A stretch of DNA of 64,000 bases from Methylophilaceae bacterium 11 (GTDB lineage: Bacteria > Pseudomonadota > Gammaproteobacteria > Burkholderiales > Methylophilaceae), in contig JCKJ01000001.1 in NCBI GenBank assembly GCA_000525025.1, positions 2,418,001-2,482,000 on the forward strand, given 5' to 3'. Positions 58,148-64,000 of this stretch are shown here, piece by piece (position 1 is the stretch's first letter; each line of letters starts with the position of its first letter). The position numbers and the translations under genes were made by a program. A model generated the notes under the pieces. It did no database searches. It was not told the origin of the DNA and saw only the letters and a list, made by a program, of their open reading frames with translations.

Positions 58148-58360
58148 TTAGTATAATTTGGCTGGAAGCGTTTGATTGCGTAAACGACGGTATTGACGTT
58201 TTACAGCAGCCGCAGCTTTGCGTTTACGTTCCCAAGTTGGTTTTTCGTAAAATTCGCGGGCGCGCAAGTCGTTCAATAAACCTGTTTTTTCAATCAAGCG
58301 TTTGAAACGACGCAATGCTACGTCAAATGGCTCGTTCTCTTTAACACGTACACTAGACAT
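58148..58360 (-). CDS. rpsU: 30S ribosomal protein bS21
   Basis: Small basic ribosomal protein. The ATG at 58360 gives 70 residues beginning [20 protein letters not shown], the normal S21 start; the open frame runs 13 codons further back without similarity. The C-terminal [15 protein letters not shown] is highly basic. First gene of the rpsU-yqeY-dnaG-rpoD operon, divergent from tsaD as in E. coli. Confidence 0.95.
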   Translation of the reverse strand: MSSVRVKENEPFDVALRRFKRLIEKTGLLNDLRAREFYEKPTWERKRKAAAAVKRQYRRLRNQTLPAKLY

Positions 58361-58533
58361 TAAATCACTATCCTTAAAATGTGTTGCTCTCAACTGCAAG
58401 CTAAACCTTGTTTAGAATGCAACATTAAATGCGATGCTCATTGATGCAGCATCGAAAACCGCGTATTCTAGCGCGTTCATTTGCTTTAATCAATCATTTA
58501 TTTGTATCAATTGGATATGTTAGTACTTAAAAC

Positions 58534-59595
58534 ATGCTAGTGCTTGGGTTTGAATCTTCATGCGATGAAACTGGCATCGCGCTTTACGACACGCATCAAG
58601 GCTTGCTCGCCCATGCACTGCATTCTCAAGTAGAAATGCATGCAGAATACGGCGGTGTAGTGCCAGAACTCGCCTCGCGCGATCATATCCGCCGCGTATT
58701 ACCACTGACTAAACGCGTGCTGGCAGATGCCAATAAAACGCTTGCCGATATTGACGGCATTGCTTATACACAAGGACCAGGCCTAGCCGGAGCTTTGTTG
58801 GTCGGCACAAGCGTGGCGCAATCTATTGCCTATACACTCAAGGTTCCCAGCATTGGCGTGCATCATCTAGAAGGGCATTTGCTCGCACCCTTATTAGAAG
58901 ACAACCCGCCTGCATTTCCATTTGTTGCATTATTGGTGTCGGGTGGACATAGTCAACTCATGCGCGTAGATCGCATTGGCCAATACCAGCTGCTGGGCGA
59001 CACCCTAGATGATGCAGCAGGTGAAGCCTTTGATAAAACGGCCAAACTATTAGGATTGGGCTACCCAGGCGGCCCAGCATTGGCCAAGCTGGCAATGCAA
59101 GGCAAAGCGCGTTTTAAGTTGCCACGCCCCATGCTGAATAGTGGTGACTTGAATTTTAGCTTTAGCGGATTAAAAACAGCTGTACTTACCCTCGTGAATC
59201 AACAAGCCTCCAGTCAAACGCAACACAGCAACCAACAAAGCATGGCCGAGTCGCTCGATTTGGCCACAAAGGCAGACATTGCATGGGAGTTTCAAGAAGC
59301 CGTGACTGAGATTCTCACCACCAAATGCATGGCCGCATTGCGGGAAACCGGGCTAGACAACTTAATTGTGTCGGGCGGAGTGGGCGCTAACGCACGCTTG
59401 CGTGAGCGCTTAAACTTAGCCACCAAACGTAAGTTATGCAAAGTCAGTTACCCACGCTTAGAATTTTGCACAGACAATGGCGCCATGATTGCATTTGCAG
59501 GCGCCAAGCGTTTGGAAGCCATGCAAAATCACTCGCAAGACTATAGCTTTAGCATCAAAGCACGATGGGATTTGGCTGAGCTAATGCAACCTTAA
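58534..59595 (+). CDS. tsaD: tRNA N6-adenosine threonylcarbamoyltransferase TsaD
   Basis: Transfers the threonylcarbamoyl group to A37 of ANN-decoding tRNAs. ASKHA-fold signature: [17 protein letters not shown] at the start, metal-binding [11 protein letters not shown] near 110, [12 protein letters not shown] near 132, and [13 protein letters not shown] near 285. The length of 353 residues is normal. Position opposite rpsU is conserved across proteobacteria. Its stop is three bases from the convergent plsY stop. Confidence 0.96.
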   Translation: MLVLGFESSCDETGIALYDTHQGLLAHALHSQVEMHAEYGGVVPELASRDHIRRVLPLTKRVLADANKTLADIDGIAYTQGPGLAGALLVGTSVAQSIAYTLKVPSIGVHHLEGHLLAPLLEDNPPAFPFVALLVSGGHSQLMRVDRIGQYQLLGDTLDDAAGEAFDKTAKLLGLGYPGGPALAKLAMQGKARFKLPRPMLNSGDLNFSFSGLKTAVLTLVNQQASSQTQHSNQQSMAESLDLATKADIAWEFQEAVTEILTTKCMAALRETGLDNLIVSGGVGANARLRERLNLATKRKLCKVSYPRLEFCTDNGAMIAFAGAKRLEAMQNHSQDYSFSIKARWDLAELMQP

Positions 59596-59598
59596 CGC

Positions 59599-60210
59599 TT
59601 ATTTTTTAAAGCTAGACTCTGTACCCGCCAGCAATTTTTGAATATTGCTCTTATGGCGAATCACCAAGAAAATTGCCATCACCAACACCACCCCCACATA
59701 GACTGGGTAGGGCGAAAGAAAATACCAAGCCAGAAAAGGTGATGCGATGGCGGCGAGCAATGCAGCCAACGAAGAAATACGAGACACCGCAAACACCAGC
59801 ACCCACACCAGTACAGACGACAATGCCAACCAACCGGAAATCCCCAGCATCACGCCCAGCGCAGTGGCCACACCTTTACCGCCTTTAAACTTGTGATACA
59901 CCGGGTACAAATGCCCTAGAAATACCGCCAAAGCTACCGCAGCCACCACCCACATCAACATATTCGCTTGCAATGCCATCCATACCGGAAACCAGCCTTT
60001 AAATGCATCGCCAAGCAAGGTTAAAATTGCTGCTGACTTTTTACCGCTACGCGCTACATTGGTCGCGCCAATATTGCCGCTACCCACCGTACGCGGATCG
60101 GGCAGACCATATACCTTGCTCACAATAATTCCAAAAGAAATTGAGCCAATTAAATAGGCTGCTACGACCCAAATCACCGACTCCACATTAATCCCTAGCT
60201 CATTCATCAT
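59599..60210 (-). CDS. plsY: Acyl-phosphate:glycerol-3-phosphate acyltransferase PlsY
   Basis: Membrane enzyme making lysophosphatidic acid, the first step of phospholipid synthesis. Motifs: SGNIGATNVARSGKK near residue 38, HLYPVYHKFKGGKGVATALG near 106, and VIRHKSNIQKLLAGTE at the end. About five helices. The open frame begins at 60357 inside folB on the other strand; the ATG pair at 60210/60207 (MMNELGIN) gives about 203 residues, the usual size, and clears folB. Convergent with tsaD, divergent from folB. Confidence 0.94.
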   Translation of the reverse strand: MMNELGINVESVIWVVAAYLIGSISFGIIVSKVYGLPDPRTVGSGNIGATNVARSGKKSAAILTLLGDAFKGWFPVWMALQANMLMWVVAAVALAVFLGHLYPVYHKFKGGKGVATALGVMLGISGWLALSSVLVWVLVFAVSRISSLAALLAAIASPFLAWYFLSPYPVYVGVVLVMAIFLVIRHKSNIQKLLAGTESSFKK

Positions 60211-60274
60211 AAGATGCTCTAAAATCCGATAACCACATTCTAAACCATCGCAAATCACGTAGAAACTTAAATTT

Positions 60275-60637
60275 ATGGACACCATCTTTTTAGAGCAGGT
60301 TAAAGTACAAACCAAACTGGGTGTACCAGCGTGGGAGCGCATGGTGCCACAAACCATTATTTTGGATATCGAAATCGGCTACGACTTGAGTAAATCCTGC
60401 CAAAGCGATGCGATTGAAGACACCATTGATTACGGGCAAGTGGTGAGCCGGATTCGCGAGACGCTCGCAGCACACAGCTTTCAATTGGTAGAAGCATTGG
60501 CCGAACATGTATGTCAGCTGATTTTAAAAGAATTTCAAGCAGCAAGTGTGAAAATGAAAGTGGCTAAACCTAGCGTATTGTCTGGGCTAAAAGCATTAGG
60601 TGTGGTGATTGAGCGAACAAACTCAGTTAAGCCATAA
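60275..60637 (+). CDS. folB: Dihydroneopterin aldolase FolB
   Basis: Folate-pathway enzyme splitting 7,8-dihydroneopterin to 6-hydroxymethyl-dihydropterin. The 120-residue protein has IDYGQVVSRIRETL near residue 51 and FQLVEALAEHVCQLIL near 70, with the catalytic glutamate in VEALAE. The C-terminal KVAKPSVLSGLKALGV carries the conserved lysine near 98. Divergent from plsY, the usual plsY-folB neighbourhood. Confidence 0.95.
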   Translation: MDTIFLEQVKVQTKLGVPAWERMVPQTIILDIEIGYDLSKSCQSDAIEDTIDYGQVVSRIRETLAAHSFQLVEALAEHVCQLILKEFQAASVKMKVAKPSVLSGLKALGVVIERTNSVKP

Positions 60638-60776
60638 AGAAACTTGCAATATCTACATTGACTCAAATCAAAATCTATTTTTTAGGCGCTATTAATTTGC
60701 ATAGTCGCTGCATGTAAATGATGTCCATTTTTTGATTTTTTACAAAAAATTATAGTTTTATGCTCAAGTAAATGTT

Positions 60777-62159
60777 ATGAATCACTCTTCATTTTCATAC
60801 ATGAAGATAGTCATGGCGATTGAGAGCAATCCGCTGATAAAGCATCAAGATAAGCTGACTTATCTATTAATTATTGCCTCCATCGTAATCACTGTGGTTG
60901 CTATTGCTTGGACGATATTCTTTATTAGCATTCGAGACTGGTTAAGTGTTGGTGTAGAGTCCACCCTCATCGCACTCGGATATATCGGATACAGCTCCGC
61001 CAAGCGTAACAATACAAAAGTAATAGCGCACATATTGTTTCCCCTATTATTTATCGTGATGTGTATTGTCTGTATATTTTTTGATGTTCCCAATACTGCG
61101 GTTCCAAGGTCCAATCACCACTACTTCCTGCCCATGGTCTTATACGCTTATGTGCTATATCAGGATGAACATCCCTACTTAAAAATAGCCGTTCCTGCGC
61201 TAATATCTCTCGCCTTTTTGATGTTCGCCTCTACACATACCGGCATCAACCTATCCGGCATGACAAACGATCATCGATTAGTAGGTGTGTGGATCACCAA
61301 TAGTGTTGCACTTATGATGCTGTTTCTAGTAGCGCTGATTATGCAATCCGACTTTAAAGTACGCCATACACTTGAGCTAGAACTAAGTAAAGCATTGCTA
61401 AAAAATGAAATTGAACTCTATTTTCAGCCTCAAGTAGACGAACGTGGTAGAACATTGGGGGCTGAAGCCTTAGCTAGATGGCAGCATCCTACCTTTGGCA
61501 CAATAGAGCCTGACGTATTTATTCCACTAGCTGAAAAATCTGAGCTGATCTTACATTTGGGTAAGTACGTATTAGCATCTGCGTGCCATCAACTGACCCT
61601 CTGGGCACAAAACGAGACAACCGCACAGTTAACACTCTCGGTCAACATAAGCGTCAAGCAGTTCCAAAGTACTGAGTTTGTACCGCACATTATCACGCTC
61701 CTTAATGAAGCAAAGGTGAATGCGCATAAATTACAACTGGAGATCACAGAAAGTATTTTTGCACATGATTTAGAAACTATTCAGGTAAAAATGACGCAGC
61801 TAAAATCCTATGGCATCAAATTCTCACTAGATGATTTTGGTACCGGCTATTCTAGCCTTGCGTATGTGAAAAAACTGCCGCTAGATGAATTGAAAATTGA
61901 CAAATCTTTTATCAAAGAAGTATTGACCAGCGTAAATGATGCTTCTATCACCAAAATGATTATCTCGTTAGCACATGAATTACACATTGCTATTATTGCA
62001 GAAGGTGTGGAAACACCCGAGCAGCAACAATTTTTGATCAACAATGGCTGCCTCAATTTTCAAGGCTACTTATATAGCCGCCCCCTGCCCATAGCTGAGT
62101 TTAATGTATTTACATTAGCCAATAACCAACAACCCCAGCCATACTTTCAATACCCATAA
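60777..62159 (+). CDS. membrane EAL-domain c-di-GMP phosphodiesterase
   Basis: Protein of 460 residues: about six membrane helices (25-200) forming an unassigned sensor module, then an EAL domain. Catalytic residues are all visible: EALARW near 229, asparagine in VNISVKQF, glutamate in LEITES, the aspartate pair in SLDDFGTGYSSLAYVKKL, lysine in LKIDKSF, glutamate in IAEGVETPEQ, and QGYLYSRPLP. It should therefore be an active c-di-GMP phosphodiesterase. It stands alone; a slightly later ATG (residue 9) is possible. Confidence 0.9.
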   Translation: MNHSSFSYMKIVMAIESNPLIKHQDKLTYLLIIASIVITVVAIAWTIFFISIRDWLSVGVESTLIALGYIGYSSAKRNNTKVIAHILFPLLFIVMCIVCIFFDVPNTAVPRSNHHYFLPMVLYAYVLYQDEHPYLKIAVPALISLAFLMFASTHTGINLSGMTNDHRLVGVWITNSVALMMLFLVALIMQSDFKVRHTLELELSKALLKNEIELYFQPQVDERGRTLGAEALARWQHPTFGTIEPDVFIPLAEKSELILHLGKYVLASACHQLTLWAQNETTAQLTLSVNISVKQFQSTEFVPHIITLLNEAKVNAHKLQLEITESIFAHDLETIQVKMTQLKSYGIKFSLDDFGTGYSSLAYVKKLPLDELKIDKSFIKEVLTSVNDASITKMIISLAHELHIAIIAEGVETPEQQQFLINNGCLNFQGYLYSRPLPIAEFNVFTLANNQQPQPYFQYP

Positions 62160-62201
62160 GATGCCTATATAGCTGATATGGCTGGGCATCACTATGCGTA
62201 A

Positions 62202-63098
62202 TCAGCCTCTAGGATGATGCACCGAATGTAACTGTTTCAAGCGCTCTCTCGCTACATGCGTATAAATCTGTGTGGTAGAAATATCCGAATGCCCCAATAA
62301 CATCTGCACCACCCGCAAATCCGCACCATGGTTTAATAAATGCGTTGCAAACGCATGGCGTAATACGTGTGGAGAAATATGCTTAGCAATACCCGCCAGC
62401 GCTGCGTACCGTTTAATAATGTGCCAAAAAGCTTGGCGCGTCATGCCTTCTGCACGGCTAGTCACAAACATGGCATCACACAAACGTTTTTGCAACAACT
62501 CTGGCCGCGCATAGCGTATATAGCGGTCTATCCAATCGGCTGCCTCAGCACCCATCGGCACCAAGCGCGTTTTACTGCCTTTGCCTGTGACACGCACAAT
62601 ACCATCTTGCGTGCTGACTTCTGCAACTGTCACCCCCACCAACTCAGAAACACGCAAACCGCTGGCATAGAGCAATTCAAGCATGGCGCGATCACGCAAG
62701 CCCAAAGGCTGCGACACATCAGGTGCTTTTAGCAGATCTTCCACCTCCTGCTCATTAAGGCTTTTGGGCAAACTACGTGGCAGCTTGGGAGATTCAAGAT
62801 GAAGGGTTGGGTCCTCTTTAAGGAGTTGCTCACGCAATGCGTAGCGATAGAACCGACGCAAACTGGCGACCAAGCGACTAATACTACGTGCTTTTGAAAG
62901 CGGGAAACGCACTGCCAAATATTGCTGAATATCGGCGTTAGTCACTGCCAACATATTGATACTTTGTTTGGATGCACACCAATTGGCAAAAGCAGTCAAA
63001 TCAGCACGGTAGCTATCCAGCGTGTTCTTAGATAAGCCATCTTCAAGCCAGAGATGGTCAATAAAATTATCCAAATACTGTTGATGTTGCGTGTGCAC
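62202..63098 (-). CDS. xerD: Tyrosine recombinase XerD
   Basis: Site-specific recombinase acting with XerC at dif to resolve chromosome dimers. The N-terminal SAM-like domain (YLDNFIDHLWLEDGLSKNTL) is followed by the catalytic domain with the Arg in LLYASGLRVSELVGV, Lys in TGKGSKTRLVP, HxxR in SPHVLRHAFATHLL, His/Trp-position GHSDISTTQIYTHV, and the Tyr nucleophile in that last segment. The open frame reaches 63179 inside ogt; GTG at 63098 with AGGG upstream gives 298 residues, the standard length. GTG at 63101 is equally possible. Confidence 0.92.
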   Translation of the reverse strand: MHTQHQQYLDNFIDHLWLEDGLSKNTLDSYRADLTAFANWCASKQSINMLAVTNADIQQYLAVRFPLSKARSISRLVASLRRFYRYALREQLLKEDPTLHLESPKLPRSLPKSLNEQEVEDLLKAPDVSQPLGLRDRAMLELLYASGLRVSELVGVTVAEVSTQDGIVRVTGKGSKTRLVPMGAEAADWIDRYIRYARPELLQKRLCDAMFVTSRAEGMTRQAFWHIIKRYAALAGIAKHISPHVLRHAFATHLLNHGADLRVVQMLLGHSDISTTQIYTHVARERLKQLHSVHHPRG

Positions 63099-63109
63099 CA
63101 CACACCCTA

Positions 63110-63631
63110 TCAGGCAAATTGACGCTGCGTCTTTAATGCGCCTTTGTAATTGATGGCGCCTTCGTGCCGAAGCAGCCATTTTTTGACTTTAAGCCCATGG
63201 TCCATTCCCCGCATAAAGCCACCCAAACCAGTTTTGGCTACTACGCGATGACAAGGCACCACCAAGGGTAAATGATTTGCGCCACAGGCATTGGCGACTG
63301 CACGTGGCCCGGAGCCCAACTGCTCTGCCAGCTCACCATAGGTACGGGTTTGACCGCTAGGAATTGCGCTGATCATGCCCCAGACTTTACGCTGAAATGG
63401 CGTGCCCTTAAACACCAATGGCAAATTGAAGTTGGCGTTGGGGTTATCCAGATACGCTTCTATTTGCAAGGCTATTTGAATTGCAATTTTTGAAGGCTCT
63501 GCTTTAACGCTGGCTGATTCATTTAAAAAATCGATATTGACTTGCATACCGTGAGAATAAATACCGATAGAACCAAAAGGGGCGGTGACTACCAAATCAT
63601 ATTCTTTTAGTAATTTTGATTGTTTTTGCAT
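63110..63631 (-). CDS. ogt: Methylated-DNA--protein-cysteine methyltransferase
   Basis: Suicide repair protein removing alkyl groups from O6-alkylguanine. The acceptor cysteine is in LPLVVPCHRVVAKTG near residue 135, the DNA-binding wing in RTYGELAEQLGSGPRAVANA near 104, and the FQRKVWGMISAIP segment near 90. At 173 residues this is the Ogt-size protein, without the Ada regulatory domain. It directly precedes xerD on the same strand. Confidence 0.94.
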   Translation of the reverse strand: MQKQSKLLKEYDLVVTAPFGSIGIYSHGMQVNIDFLNESASVKAEPSKIAIQIALQIEAYLDNPNANFNLPLVFKGTPFQRKVWGMISAIPSGQTRTYGELAEQLGSGPRAVANACGANHLPLVVPCHRVVAKTGLGGFMRGMDHGLKVKKWLLRHEGAINYKGALKTQRQFA

Positions 63632-63670
63632 TGTAATAATTTAACTTAATCAATTACTTTAATGCAAATA

Positions 63671-63708
63671 AAAAAAGCCTTGAAACTAAAAAGTTTCAAG
63701 GCTTTTAA
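63671..63708 (-). terminator. intrinsic terminator after rplS
   Basis: A twelve-base-pair stem AAGCCTTGAAAC/GTTTCAAGGCTT with a six-base loop is followed on the minus strand by seven T. It lies about 20 bases after the rplS stop. The T run on the plus strand is short, so minus is the main direction. Confidence 0.92.
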
Positions 63709-63726
63709 TTGATACTCACAAAAAGA

Positions 63727-64000
63727 TTAACTTTCTGCTGTAATCTCTTTCTCACGCGCTACTAATTTCTCTTTAATACGTGCAGATTTACCTGAACGCT
63801 CACGCAAGTAGTACAACTTAGCACGACGTACATCACCACGGCGTTTTAGCTCGATAGATGCAATCAATGGTGAGTAAGTTTGGAATGTACGCTCAACACC
63901 TTCGCCAGAAGAGATTTTACGCACGATGAATGATGAGTTTAAGCCTTTGTTGCGTTTTGCAATCACAACGCCTTCATAAGCCTGCACACGTTTACGTGTA
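63727..64000 (-). CDS. rplS: 50S ribosomal protein bL19 (partial, 5' end outside window)
   Basis: C-terminal part of L19, a ribosomal subunit-interface protein. The visible frame reads [19 protein letters not shown] at the window edge, then [19 protein letters not shown] and [19 protein letters not shown], matching L19 closely. The GTG at 63987 is internal and not the start. About 30 N-terminal residues lie beyond the right edge. The upstream genes are expected to be trmD, rimM and rpsP, from the usual operon. Confidence 0.96.
   Translation of the reverse strand, partial: TRKRVQAYEGVVIAKRNKGLNSSFIVRKISSGEGVERTFQTYSPLIASIELKRRGDVRRAKLYYLRERSGKSARIKEKLVAREKEITAES

Noticed and set aside
62202-63098. 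XerD-like recombinase as the integrase of the tRNA island
   Set aside because: Length, motifs and context match the housekeeping XerD, and it lies about 9 kb from the tRNA-bounded interval.

Overview
The window is an almost entirely core stretch of a gammaproteobacterium-like/betaproteobacterial chromosome. It most resembles Methylophilaceae (Methylotenera-type, obligate or facultative methylotrophs). This rests on a lanthanide-type methanol dehydrogenase (XoxF) with its XoxG and XoxJ partners, an NAD-linked FdsGBA-type formate dehydrogenase with its own molybdenum-cofactor genes, a DUF3579 gene typical of Betaproteobacteria, and the overall gene complement. The species call is inference; no rRNA is present to test it.

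Layout. (1) 1-10.5 kb, minus strand: the dcw peptidoglycan/cell-division cluster in classical order, mraZ-rsmH-ftsL-ftsI-murE-murF-mraY-murD-ftsW-murG, with murG cut by the window edge. (2) 10.5-11.4 kb: a gene-free stretch with a strong minus-strand hairpin terminator ahead of mraZ, a candidate plus-strand small RNA carrying three CCTCC motifs, and rnpB (RNase P RNA). (3) 11.4-22.7 kb: mixed housekeeping genes: an EF-hand/BON protein, nhaA, pyrC, rsmI, yraN, a BON lipoprotein, DUF3579, a TlpA-like thioredoxin, a PilZ-like protein, trxA, rho, rpmE and an ArnT-like glycosyltransferase. (4) 22.7-32.3 kb: fdsG-fdsB-fdsA-fdhD-fdsD on the minus strand, divergent from moaA-mobA-mobB-moeA. (5) 32.4-39.2 kb: a TonB-like protein, an orphan histidine kinase, a Bcp peroxiredoxin, a PIN-PhoH ATPase, lplT and a type II NADH dehydrogenase. 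(6) 39.3-43.7 kb: methanol oxidation: a lipoprotein cytochrome c, xoxG, xoxJ and xoxF, divided by intrinsic terminators. (7) 44-52 kb: pip, a YihY/cyclic-nucleotide-domain fusion, a TPR/2OG-oxygenase, an HD-GYP response regulator, FadL and a CHASE-GGDEF cyclase. (8) 52.1-53.7 kb: a small AT-richer interval lying between a decayed tRNA-Ile 3' half and the intact tRNA-Ile(CAT) gene. It looks like the scar of a mobile element and holds a small membrane protein and a cytochrome b561. (9) 53.7-64 kb: rpoD-dnaG-yqeY-rpsU (macromolecular synthesis operon), tsaD, plsY, folB, an EAL phosphodiesterase, xerD, ogt and partial rplS.

How it fits together. XoxF oxidises methanol in the periplasm and passes electrons to XoxG-type cytochromes. 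Formate formed downstream is oxidised to CO2 by FdsABG with NADH production. The adjacent Moco genes make the bis-MGD cofactor, FdhD handles its sulfur, and NDH-2 can re-oxidise NADH. Four proteins of c-di-GMP signalling (GGDEF, EAL, HD-GYP, PilZ-like) are scattered over the window.

I did not find a CRISPR array, an intact insertion sequence, a prophage, a toxin-antitoxin pair or a recognisable defence system. The most interesting leads are the triple-CCTCC small RNA candidate, the tRNA scar island, the cyclic-nucleotide-domain fusion, the PilZ-like protein and details of the xox region.
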